The notes under the pieces: model-generated | What the model was told of the DNA's origin: nothing | The model's input: only the letters and a program-made list of their open reading frames with translations | Databases searched by the model: none | Position numbers and translations under genes: made by a program | Shown: positions 6,458 to 12,842 of the stretch, one piece after another | Layout of the letters: each line of letters begins with the position of its first letter | How positions within the stretch are numbered: position 1 is the first letter of the stretch | Source of the DNA: Firmicutes bacterium UBA5766 | Lineage (GTDB): Bacteria; Bacillota; Desulfotomaculia; Desulfotomaculales; Nap2-2B | Assembly: GCA_002418775.1 (NCBI GenBank) | Contig: DIEU01000063.1 | Coordinates: 1 to 15,348, forward strand | Direction of reading: 5' to 3' | Length of the DNA stretch: 15,348 nucleotides

Positions 6458-6514
6458 GGGGAGTCTGCTGACTCCCCGTCACTTTAAAGGCCTCCTCCTC
6501 GGGAGTTCTTTTTT
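6458..6514 (+). other. Two mutually exclusive hairpins ending in a T-tract
   Basis: GGGGAGTC (6458-6465) pairs perfectly with GACTCCCC (6470-6477) around TGCT. The same ACTCCCCG (6471-6478) can instead pair with CGGGAGT (6500-6506), one C bulged, directly before the T-rich TTCTTTTTT. This is the geometry of a terminator/anti-terminator switch, or of a simple terminator with an extra hairpin. It lies between leader copy B and the broken amidase. Confidence 0.45.
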
Positions 6515-6623
6515 CATGCCTAAAACTGTTGTAAAAATCAACACAGTTATTTAACAAGGCCAAAGAATTCCTGAAGCTTAGAAATATTACCGGAAAATAA
6601 TTAGGAAATCGAGGAAATCATCA

Positions 6624-6692
6624 GCTGCCGGAAAGCCGACTAAGACATAATCTTGGCAAACAGAAAGCCGGCTGAGGCTTATTCCCGGCAGC
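6624..6692 (+). other. Possible three-way-junction RNA upstream of the amidase remnant
   Basis: GCTGCCGG (6624-6631) pairs with CCGGCAGC (6685-6692). Inside are an AAGA/TCTT hairpin (around 6642-6654) and AAGCC/GGCTT (6665-6669 with 6676-6680). A near direct repeat, AAAGCCGACTAAG and AAAGCCGGCTGAG, is also present. I do not recognise a known riboswitch, and the fold could be chance in GC-rich DNA. Confidence 0.3.
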
Positions 6693-6726
6693 AGGACCGC
6701 TTCCTTTAAGAAAGAGGCGAACACCT

Positions 6727-7302
6727 ATGCCCCTGATCTGTATTGATCCCGGCCACAATGACTGCGGAGCTGATGCCGGAGCTGAGGGATACGGCCTGCG
6801 CTAACAGGATCTCACCCTGGATATGGCCATGCATTTACAGACTCTGCTGGAATACAACGGTTTTGCTGTTGTCCTGACCCGCAAGCGCGGCTTTGTGCAG
6901 GGTCCCCATCATACCGTCCGGCACTCTCCCTGCAGAGCCGCTGTGCCCTTGCCAACCAGGCCGGAGCCGACCTCTTTTTATCCCTGCATGTCAATGCCGG
7001 CGGAGGCAGCGGGAGCGAGGTCTAGCCTGCCCGGCGGGAGGGCAGAAAGGCTGGCCGGCATCCTGCTCTACTACCTCATCCAGGAAGCCCGCTGGCCCAA
7101 CCGGGGTGTAAAAACTAACCGGGCCTTCTACGTCCTGGTCCAGACTGCTATGCCGGCCGTGCTGACCGAAAACGGTTTTATTGACAATCCCGGCAATGCC
7201 GCCAAACTGTGAGACCCCGCTTTCCGCCGGGCTTTGGCCCGCGCTCATGCTAAAGGGATCTGCGATTACTGTGGGACAACATACCGGGATCCGCCTGCTT
7301 GA
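6727..7302 (+). pseudogene. Broken N-acetylmuramoyl-L-alanine amidase (Amidase_3, CwlD-like)
   Basis: The intact enzyme would be a zinc amidase cutting the stem peptide from peptidoglycan. MPLICIDPGHNDCGADAGAE shows the first zinc-ligand His. The frame then reads GYGLR-stop-QDLTLDMA, with TAA (6802-6804) exactly where the family has its zinc-ligand Glu (G-L-R-E). A frameshift near 6930 moves the sequence to a second frame (CALANQAGADLFLSLHVNAG, with the second His), and another near 7025-7040 returns it to the first (ERLAGILLYYLIQEA, TAMPAVLTENGFIDN with the catalytic Glu). A further stop, TGA (7210-7212), precedes the tail DPAFRRALARAHAKGI, which ends at 7300-7302. AGAGGCG before the ATG is a plausible old ribosome site. 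With two stops and two frameshifts it cannot be functional. Confidence 0.88.
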
Positions 7303-7339
7303 GTAAACCAAACAATACTTGAGTAACCCAACCAATATT
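7298..7339. repeat. Tandem 20-bp repeat at the end of the amidase remnant
   Basis: CTTGAGTAAACCAAACAATA (7299-7318) is followed at once by CTTGAGTAACCCAACCAATA, with two changes. Confidence 0.6.
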
Positions 7340-7340
7340 T

Positions 7341-7368
7341 TAAGCCTTCCGCTGCGAAGGCTTATTTT
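7341..7368 (+). terminator. Terminator after the amidase remnant
   Basis: A perfect 9-bp stem, TAAGCCTTC (7341-7349) with GAAGGCTTA (7356-7364), encloses the loop CGCTGC and is followed by TTTT. It outlived the decay of the gene before it. Confidence 0.7.
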
Positions 7369-7421
7369 CATTATTACAGGCAAATGCCTGGTAACGTTTC
7401 AATTTTCAGTTTACGTATAAG

Positions 7422-7689
7422 CTATAATCCTAGTCTTTCCCGAACATTCTTGCCGGTAAGCCACTCCTTACCAGCCTTAACAGCGTTTTCTGCTTCTAAA
7501 TAACTTTGACAACAGCTTCACCGCAGCTTGGTTTTTTGCCGAAGCCGGCAGCTTCTTTGATTTCGGTTTCATAATAATATCATCCTTGACCTCCTCGCTC
7601 ATCGGGTCGCCGAAAAGGCGCAAGCGGTAAGACAAATAGCGTTGTCCCAAAAATAAACCCCGATTTTCAGCGATCAAAAATATGGGCAA
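7422..7689 (-). pseudogene. Broken reading frame, family not recognised
   Basis: On the minus strand the frame after 7689 (LPIFLIAENRGLFLGQRYL... to MKPKSKKLPASAKNQAAVK) runs to a stop near 7478. A second frame entered near 7500 continues in protein-like sequence (AGKEWLTGKNVRERLGL) and stops at 7422-7424, so one frameshift probably divides a former gene. The first frame is in phase with the upstream gene at 7699-7977, separated from it by that gene's TAG. AGGAGGT lies inside at about 7580-7590, near an ATG that would give MKPKSKKLPASA. I cannot assign a function. It may be two unrelated fragments. Confidence 0.35.
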
Positions 7690-7698
7690 TTCACGTTT

Positions 7699-7977
7699 CT
7701 AGAAAAACCCTTCACTCGCAACATCCTTAATGTATTTATACTGTTTACGGATTAGCCTTTTGAACTGAGCATCGGACAGTTCATCAAATTTATCTGTTCC
7801 TTTTTCAACCAGGCATTCCAAAATCAGATCTGCGTACTCTCTGTTTTCCCTGACCATCTTCCGATAGCGCTTTTCCACCTCATATGGAAAATCCAGAAAA
7901 TAAGTCATACAGTTAATTTCCCCGTCTAAAAAAGATTTAGTCAAACCCATTACATAATTGATATTCGTTATACCCAT
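7699..7977 (-). CDS. Small acidic/basic helical protein, possibly an immunity protein
   Basis: The 92 residues begin at ATG after GAGGAAGGA about 10 bases upstream, and look like a complete small cytoplasmic protein. They are helical and highly charged: YVMGLTKSFLDGEINCMTYF, then EVEKRYRKMVRENREYADLI, then DELSDAQFKRLIRKQYKYI. The L-x-x-x-F-L-x-G-x-I-x-x-x-x-F start and overall pattern resemble the colicin-D-type immunity proteins of bacterial polymorphic toxin systems, but this is a weak, memory-based match. Just upstream on the same strand, a 33-codon open frame ends 4 bases before its start, as a toxin tail would. If so, this would be an orphan immunity gene whose toxin has been lost. Otherwise it is a hypothetical protein. 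Confidence 0.6.
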   Translation of the reverse strand: MGITNINYVMGLTKSFLDGEINCMTYFLDFPYEVEKRYRKMVRENREYADLILECLVEKGTDKFDELSDAQFKRLIRKQYKYIKDVASEGFF

Positions 7978-7981
7978 CTGC

Positions 7982-8083
7982 TTATTTTCCTTCCTCAGGT
8001 TCTCTTCTTGTCCTCTTGACGGCTACAGCATACTTCTGGTAGATGATCCAGGAAAAGCTTGTTGTTTTTCCCTTACAAAACAT
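7982..8083 (-). other. Short open frame, possible toxin C-terminal remnant
   Basis: A 33-codon minus-strand frame (MFCKGKTTSF then SWIIYQKYAVAVKRTRREPE) ends with TAA 4 bases before the ATG of the gene at 7699-7977. The basic, aromatic ending and tight spacing would suit the last residues of a polymorphic toxin followed by its immunity gene. Upstream it runs within 16 bases into the palindrome at 8099-8143. There is no ribosome site. The call is speculative. Confidence 0.3.
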
Positions 8084-8098
8084 ACTTTTATAATACCA

Positions 8099-8143
8099 GA
8101 CTTGCCCTGAAAATGCGTGTTTTCAGCACTTTCAGGGCAAGTC
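8099..8143. repeat. 45-bp palindrome
   Basis: GACTTGCCCTGAAA (8099-8112) and TTTCAGGGCAAGTC (8130-8143) are perfect 14-bp inverted repeats. TGC/GCA pairing continues inside the loop. There is no T-tract on either side. It shares AGACTTG with the arm of the 3743-3796 palindrome. Confidence 0.9.
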
Positions 8144-8171
8144 ATGCAGCAACAGATTGTGATTCAAATAT

Positions 8172-8843
8172 TTATTTATGAATAACTATACTACCTCCAC
8201 CGATAATCGTTGACTGCTTTGTTAAATCAGCAACTTCATCTGTGGCAAACTGGTTATCATATACTATTTCTTTACCAGAAACATCCCAAATTTTGATTCT
8301 GAACCTATCGGCTTTATCAGAATTATTTCAGTCACCGTCAACAGCTGTTAAAATAAATCCATATTCGCCGTTTCCATTTATTGTTCCTGTTCCTTTAAAC
8401 TGTGCTTTTGAACCAGCTACGACAAGCCATTCGTAATTTGAACTATAAAATTTTATATCAGCCAATTCAAAAGTGAATTCAGTTTGTCCTGTTGGAGTTG
8501 TCGCTCCCTTCTTATATTTGGAAACGAATCCAAAGGTAGCTTTTCCAGAAATTTCAGAGTTGGGTGCATAAGCTCCTTTTGGTGAGTTAATCCAACCGCC
8601 TCCGGTGACAAAACCTCCAACAGGATCATAGATGACAAGATTTGTGCTTCTGCAAGTTGTGTTCCCTGCAATATCTGTTGCATTTATTATCAGTTTATAA
8701 ACCCCGGCTGATGGGCCATAACCGCTTGGGATAACTGTTTCAACAGCACCTGAGATCAGTTTTGCCTAAATAACAACAGGTTGGCTGAGGAAATGTGCTT
8801 TAACATTGATACCTTTGTATATTCCTTTCCGCAAAACCTGCAT
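8172..8843 (-). pseudogene. Broken C-terminal part of a secreted surface protein
   Basis: The minus-strand frame is protein-like throughout but interrupted by TAG (8766-8768) and TGA (8328-8330). It reads GINVKAHFLSQPVVI-stop-AKLISGAVETVIPSG, then YKLIINATDIAGNT (an Ig-like strand pattern). Next come GGFVTGGGWINSPKGAY, GKATFGFVSKYKKGA, YEWLVVAGSKAQFKGTG and INGNGEYGFILTAVDGD-stop, then DRFRIKIWDVSG and GGGSIVIHK to the TAA at 8172-8174. The FVTGGGWI...FGFVSKYKKG...FRIKIWD module is common at the C-terminal end of large extracellular proteins in Bacillota and other phyla. The N-terminal bulk and signal peptide are absent. Similarity fades at about 8843 before another stop. Two stops in an otherwise clean frame suggest fairly recent loss. 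Confidence 0.82.
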
Positions 8844-8872
8844 TTTCCTTTACTTTGCATACTCAATCATAT

Positions 8873-8903
8873 GCCCCTTTCTATCTGGGTATTCTTTGAA
8901 TTT
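8873..8903. repeat. 30-bp dispersed repeat, copy 1
   Basis: GCCCCTTTCTATCTGGGTAT followed by TCTTTGAATTT recurs at 12622-12651 in the same direction with one missing T and one C/T change. On the minus strand both copies read K-F-K-x-Y-P-D-R-x-G. Bases 8844-9129 contain no other gene I can support. Confidence 0.7.
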
Positions 8904-9129
8904 TCAATAAAAAAGATAGCACCCATCAAAATACCTTATGTCCACTGAATTTTTCGCTAAAAACTTTTATACCACATTCTAAATCAGGCTCATCTTCAAG
9001 ATGTGTTATAGAGCTTAACACTTAAAAATAATATTAAGATTGGTTAGAAGAGGAAAAGCTATGGAAGAACACGACGTTTGATACTCGATATCAGACACCG
9101 CCACGGATAGCGCTAGCCAGTGGCACAGA

Positions 9130-9158
9130 TTGACAATCAAGAAATTCCTGTCTATAAT
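9130..9158 (+). promoter_or_regulatory. Consensus housekeeping promoter of the ATPase gene
   Basis: A perfect TTGACA (9130-9135), a 17-base spacer and a perfect TATAAT (9153-9158). Transcription would start near 9165, about 45 bases before the ATG at 9211. The match shows that the upstream in-frame TTG at 9130 is promoter, not coding. Confidence 0.9.
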
Positions 9159-9210
9159 AAAATTACACTTTAGAATAGACAAACTATTAAAGCAATTGAG
9201 GTGCTTATTT

Positions 9211-10461
9211 ATGTACATTAAAAGAGCTGCTGAAGATGTCCTGCAGCAAATTACAAAGCAATTTGGTGTGCTGTTAATTACTGGCCCCAGGCAGGTCGGT
9301 AAAACTACTTTGCTGCAAAAGCTGGCAGCAAAAGATCGGAAATATGTCACTTTGGATGATCCCGCTGTCAGACTACTTGCTAAAAATGACCCGGCCCTGT
9401 TTATGCAGCGCTATACGCCTCCGCTAATTATTGATGAAATTCAATATGCCCCGGAGATTTTGCCCTATATAAAAATGAATGTGGATTCCTCTAAACGCAA
9501 GGGAGATTTTTGGCTTACGGGATCTCAGGTATTTCAAACTATGAAGAATGTCAGTGAATCCCTTGCCGGCAGGGTAGGTATTATCGAACTTCTTGGGCTT
9601 TCCAACAGCGAAATAAATGGTACGAAATCCGAACCCTTTATACCTGATCCTGAAAAGCTGATGGCTAGAATCAACAATGTAAAAAGAATGGATTTGATGC
9701 AAACCTATGCCCGTATTTTTAAAGGAAGTATGCCTGCTTTATATGCCGGGGAGATCGACCTGGAGACCTACTACAAATCTTATGTCAACACTTATCTGCA
9801 AAGGGATATCAAAGATTTGACGCCAGTAGCGGATGAAATGTCTTTCTATAACTTTATGACGGTTGTCGCCGCAAGGACTGCCAAGCCTGTGGTGTATGAA
9901 GAAATTGCCAAGGAGGCAGGAATCAGTGCCCCAACAGCTAAAAAATGGCTGTCAGTCCTGGTGTCCTCAGGAATTGTGGCCCTGGTGCAGCCCTACTCGA
10001 ACAATATCTTAAAAAGAACTGTCAAAATGCCGCTTCTGCACTTCCTTGATACCGGGCTTAGTGCCTATCTCCTGAAGTGGGGAAATGCGGAAACCTTAGA
10101 GCGGGGAGCAATGGCCGGGGCATTTTTTGAAAGCTATGTTTTTTCGGAAATCTACAAAAGTTGGCTGAACGCCGGTAAAGTACCGCCGCTTTATTATTAT
10201 CGCGATAAAGATCAGAAGGAAATTGACTTGCTTATTTGGCAAGACGGAACACTCTATCCGCTTGAATCAAAAAAAGCGGCTTCCCCCAGAGCCGAATCAG
10301 TCAAACCTTTTAAGGTATTAGACCCTCTCAGCGATCCTGAGAGATTTGGAGAGCTTGCCCAGCTGAAAATAAATATCGGTATCGGAGCCCTTGTCTGTAT
10401 GGCCAATGACCTTTTACCCCTGGACAAGAAAAACTGGTATATTCCCGTTTGGCTGATCTAA
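9211..10461 (+). CDS. AAA family ATPase with DUF4143-type C-terminal region
   Basis: This 416-residue cytoplasmic protein belongs to the common ATP-binding/DUF4143 family, whose cellular role is not established. Walker A is GPRQVGKT (25-32), Walker B LIIDE (72-76), and a sensor-like TGSQ lies at 103-106. YYKSYVNTYLQRDIKDL (about 187 on) marks the start of the DUF4143 part, followed by a winged-helix-like stretch (IAKEAGISAPTAKKWLSVL). The C-terminal YYRDKDQKEIDLLI and LYPLESKK place E337, D339 and E352/K354 as in PD-(D/E)XK nuclease-like folds typical of this family. Length is normal. The ATG at 9211 follows GAGGTG with good spacing. It appears intact and monocistronic between its own consensus promoter and a strong terminator. 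Some relatives are thought to take part in defence or toxin-antitoxin roles, but nothing here proves that. Confidence 0.93.
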   Translation: MYIKRAAEDVLQQITKQFGVLLITGPRQVGKTTLLQKLAAKDRKYVTLDDPAVRLLAKNDPALFMQRYTPPLIIDEIQYAPEILPYIKMNVDSSKRKGDFWLTGSQVFQTMKNVSESLAGRVGIIELLGLSNSEINGTKSEPFIPDPEKLMARINNVKRMDLMQTYARIFKGSMPALYAGEIDLETYYKSYVNTYLQRDIKDLTPVADEMSFYNFMTVVAARTAKPVVYEEIAKEAGISAPTAKKWLSVLVSSGIVALVQPYSNNILKRTVKMPLLHFLDTGLSAYLLKWGNAETLERGAMAGAFFESYVFSEIYKSWLNAGKVPPLYYYRDKDQKEIDLLIWQDGTLYPLESKKAASPRAESVKPFKVLDPLSDPERFGELAQLKINIGIGALVCMANDLLPLDKKNWYIPVWLI

Positions 10462-10546
10462 ATTTTCACATCAAAAATTTTCACATGTTTCCTCTAGATT
10501 CTCTTAAAATACACATTTAAATTATTCTGGTTAATTCAGATTTAGG

Positions 10547-10597
10547 GATGCCTCTGAATAAATCTGTTAGGGCAGATTTACTCAGAGGCATCTTTTC
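10547..10597 (+). terminator. Strong terminator after the ATPase gene
   Basis: A long stem, GATGCCTCTGA (10547-10557) with TCAGAGGCATC (10582-10592), continues as TAAATCTG (10559-10566) with CAGATTTA (10573-10580), one mismatch between. The loop is TTAGGG and TTTTCCTTTT follows. It separates two convergent genes. Just before it AATTTTCACAT occurs twice (about 10462-10487). Confidence 0.85.
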
Positions 10598-10681
10598 CTT
10601 TTCATCTCTAAAAGTCATATTACATCCATATTGGCAAAGTCACGGTAACATCTGGTTGTAGTGTAATCGAAAAGTTTTAAT

Positions 10682-11860
10682 TTAAACAATTTCATCTGCC
10701 ACAGCCTGCAAACGTTCTGACATAACTTTTAAAGCTGCAGGACAACCGGGAACTTTCACAAGATTGGGATGAGAACTGTTGGTTTCACAGGCACACTTGC
10801 CCAAGGCAATTACTTTACGCATCCCAGGGTCGGTCATTTTTTGTCTGCCCATAACAATCGCAATATTCCCAAAATCCTTGCCGGGATTTTTCATGAAAAA
10901 TTTAATAACCGCCGTGGCAATACCAAAACCGCAGCCGGAGCAGCAGGTAGGATCAGGTGGTTCAATAGTGATACCCTTGATATTATATAAGGCCATCAGA
11001 TCCCTGGCCCAGGTTCCATACCATTCCAGTGGTTTTGCCAGATCGTCGATCTTTTCCCCAACCACCTCAACATTTGCCAAACTAAGGCTGCGGCCGGCAA
11101 GTTCGGCATAGATAGACAGGTGTTCAACCTCAGCCGGGTCATAGCCCAGAAGCCAGCTGCCGACAATATCAACTTCCAGGATATCCTTGCCTGCCACAAA
11201 AACATCCATCTTATGATAATCGTCACTTGTCGGTCCTTTTTGCAAGCCATAAGTACCGTCAATAATCGTCAGATCGACCTTGATAGCCTTTCCCAGTAGA
11301 GCGATAGACTTCATCAGGTCATGGCGGTGGCAATTCTTCTTGGATTCATAAGCTATGACGCCTTTTAAATTCTTGATCCCCAGAGATATTTTAGTCTGGT
11401 TGTGGGTCTTCAGAACAGGAATATCAATTAAAAATTCCGCTTCCATGACCAGCCTGGCAATTTTCACCGGCAAACCGTCCAGATCAACTGTCACAAAAGG
11501 GCCATCATTCAGGTCAACCAGGGGCACATGCAGGCGCTGAGATAATTCATTATAGCCGGCAGCTTCATAAGCTGTAACAGTGTTCAGATTCAATTCCGGA
11601 TGGATGACCCCGCCATCCGCAATCGTGATATCATGGCAGCCATGCTCACGAAGCATTATAACCAGACCCTCCATCGTTTCCGCAGGGGTAACCATGCCGA
11701 TAGGCGCTTGATTCCTGAATAAACTGCGCATAACCATATTCGGTTTAAGAATAACCTTTGTCCCGGGTTTCAAACCATCAAAACCGCCGCAGATCTCAAT
11801 TGCTTTGCGCAAAGCTTCCAGGGTTTGGTCGTCTTGTCTCTTTACCAATGCTACTGACAT
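10682..11860 (-). CDS. DUF362 domain protein with cysteine-rich C-terminus
   Basis: The 392 residues contain a full DUF362 domain: VILKPNMVM near the start, then IADGG, FLIDIPVLKTH and ISLGIKNLKGVI. The family is widespread in anaerobes and uncharacterised, and often carries Fe-S ligands. Here the C-terminal part has CCSGCGFG (C306, C307, C310), KCAC (C356, C358) and PGCPA (C373), plausible Fe-S or metal ligands, though not a classic ferredoxin spacing. No signal peptide is seen. The start at 11860 is preferred to the ATG at 11866 because AAGGA then lies 9 bases upstream instead of 3. It follows the TetR gene on the same strand with a gap of about 70 bases, so it is probably co-regulated by that repressor. 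A weak internal promoter (TTGAAC, 16 bases, TATAAA) may lie in the gap. It ends convergently with the ATPase gene. Confidence 0.9.
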   Translation of the reverse strand: MSVALVKRQDDQTLEALRKAIEICGGFDGLKPGTKVILKPNMVMRSLFRNQAPIGMVTPAETMEGLVIMLREHGCHDITIADGGVIHPELNLNTVTAYEAAGYNELSQRLHVPLVDLNDGPFVTVDLDGLPVKIARLVMEAEFLIDIPVLKTHNQTKISLGIKNLKGVIAYESKKNCHRHDLMKSIALLGKAIKVDLTIIDGTYGLQKGPTSDDYHKMDVFVAGKDILEVDIVGSWLLGYDPAEVEHLSIYAELAGRSLSLANVEVVGEKIDDLAKPLEWYGTWARDLMALYNIKGITIEPPDPTCCSGCGFGIATAVIKFFMKNPGKDFGNIAIVMGRQKMTDPGMRKVIALGKCACETNSSHPNLVKVPGCPAALKVMSERLQAVADEIV

Positions 11861-11929
11861 GATCATACATCCTTTCTCACGCTATTTATCAGAATATTTA
11901 TAATTTTTATAAAAAGATTATTCCTCAGT

Positions 11930-12520
11930 TCAACGTTTTTTTAATCCTAACCACAAATCCGTCCAACAGGCTTCAATTAGTTCTTCTCTTCTTAATTCCG
12001 GAGCCATCATCAGCCAATAAATTATTCCTTGCCTCATAGAGCGGAAAGACCAGGACATTTTAAACGGGCTGTCCTTACGGATTTGTCCCTGTTCTATTTC
12101 CCTGGCAAGTATTTCCTGCATCTTTTTTTGACTGCGAATATCACAATTTGAAACATGGGCAAAAAAGCGCTCCTTCAATTCTGGGGGAGCAAACAGGATA
12201 ATCTGATTCCAGAAGGATTGTTTTTCCGGATTGTCAATATAGTAGATGATGAATTGTTCAAATATATAAAAAAGCCTGTCTTCAATATCCATGCTTTCAG
12301 TGGTATTCATTATGCGGTCCATTAAGCTGACATACTCGTTAGCCAAATCTTCGTACACAGAAAAGAAAAGCTCCTCTTTGCCGCGAAAATGAAAATAAAG
12401 CGAGGGTGTTTTAATCCCAACCAGTTCTGCTATCTCGTTCATGGTTGTCCCATAATAGCCTTTTTGGGCAAATAATGAAAGAGCCGTTTTTTTGATTATT
12501 TCTTTGGTTGATTCACTCAA
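11930..12520 (-). CDS. TetR/AcrR family transcriptional regulator
   Basis: The protein has a standard TetR N-terminal DNA-binding domain: KTALSLFAQKGYYGTTMNEI, then AELVGIKTPSLYFHFRGKEE (helix-turn-helix, residues about 5-50). A divergent helical ligand-binding part of about 145 residues follows, aromatic-rich (FIIYYIDNPEKQSFWNQIIL), as expected for a hydrophobic inducer. The longest frame starts with GTG at 12529, but GGAG abuts that codon. The TTG at 12520 has GGAG 8 bases upstream and gives the better start (196 residues, usual length). A perfect palindrome lies between its promoter and start, so it very likely represses itself and the downstream DUF362 gene. The inducer is unknown. Confidence 0.92.
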   Translation of the reverse strand: MSESTKEIIKKTALSLFAQKGYYGTTMNEIAELVGIKTPSLYFHFRGKEELFFSVYEDLANEYVSLMDRIMNTTESMDIEDRLFYIFEQFIIYYIDNPEKQSFWNQIILFAPPELKERFFAHVSNCDIRSQKKMQEILAREIEQGQIRKDSPFKMSWSFRSMRQGIIYWLMMAPELRREELIEACWTDLWLGLKKR

Positions 12521-12535
12521 GTGCTTCACTCCGAT

Positions 12536-12557
12536 ACCTAACTAATATTAGTTAGGT
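12536..12557 (-). promoter_or_regulatory. Probable TetR operator, 22-bp perfect palindrome
   Basis: ACCTAACTAAT (12536-12546) is followed directly by its exact complement ATTAGTTAGGT (12547-12557). It lies immediately after the -10 element and before the start of the TetR gene, where a bound dimer would block transcription. Confidence 0.85.
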
Positions 12558-12559
12558 TC

Positions 12560-12589
12560 ATATTAGCATTGGTACCCTGAGTTTGTCAA
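12560..12589 (-). promoter_or_regulatory. Promoter of the TetR-DUF362 unit
   Basis: On the minus strand a perfect TTGACA (12589-12584), an 18-base spacer and TAATAT (12565-12560). The operator palindrome begins 3 bases further on. Confidence 0.7.
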
Positions 12590-12621
12590 TTTTCATCCCA
12601 CGACGCTATTTGTTCCGCCGC

Positions 12622-12651
12622 GCCCCTTCTATCTGGGTATCCTTTGAATTT
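12622..12651. repeat. 30-bp dispersed repeat, copy 2
   Basis: GCCCCTTCTATCTGGGTATC followed by CTTTGAATTT matches 8873-8903 with one missing T and one C/T change. On the minus strand it reads KFKGYPDRRG and stays open for about 21 codons to a TGA. It may be a scrap of a once shared mobile gene. Confidence 0.7.
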
Positions 12652-12730
12652 CTATCGGACTATTTGGGACAGCTGAAACAATAAGCAATATGGCTGACGA
12701 AGTAAGAAGGAATCAAAAGCATGTTGACGC

Positions 12731-12777
12731 AGATCTGTTATTCAGATATAGTAAACATATATCTGAATAACAGATCT
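12731..12777. repeat. 47-bp palindrome
   Basis: Perfect 20-bp arms AGATCTGTTATTCAGATATA (12731-12750) and its complement (12758-12777) flank a 7-base loop GTAAACA. There is no T-tract, so it is not a normal terminator. Bases 12652-12730 hold nothing else I can identify. Confidence 0.9.
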
Positions 12778-12842
12778 TTCGGGACAAAAATAGATATATT
12801 CCACAAAAAACAACATAAATTTAATATATTCAGTTGCGGTTG

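Noticed and set aside
6525..6549. AACTGTTG/CAACACAGTT near-palindrome
   Set aside because: It is imperfect and short, with no promoter beside it, so there is too little to call an operator.
7689..7699. Readthrough of the TAG between the 92-residue gene and the in-phase frame after it
   Set aside because: The downstream frame is itself frameshifted and no recoding signal is visible. Shared phase is expected by chance one time in three.
8242..8683. Open frames on both strands over the surface-protein remnant (8242-8436 plus, 8453-8683 minus)
   Set aside because: They are out of frame with the recognisable domain and have no ribosome sites or family features.
9060..9094. Six-codon frame (MEEHDV) after a GAGG site
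   Set aside because: It is too short and upstream of the promoter, with no sign of function.
9130..9210. 27-codon N-terminal extension of the ATPase
   Set aside because: It coincides with a consensus promoter, and the ATG at 9211 has a good ribosome site and matches the family start.
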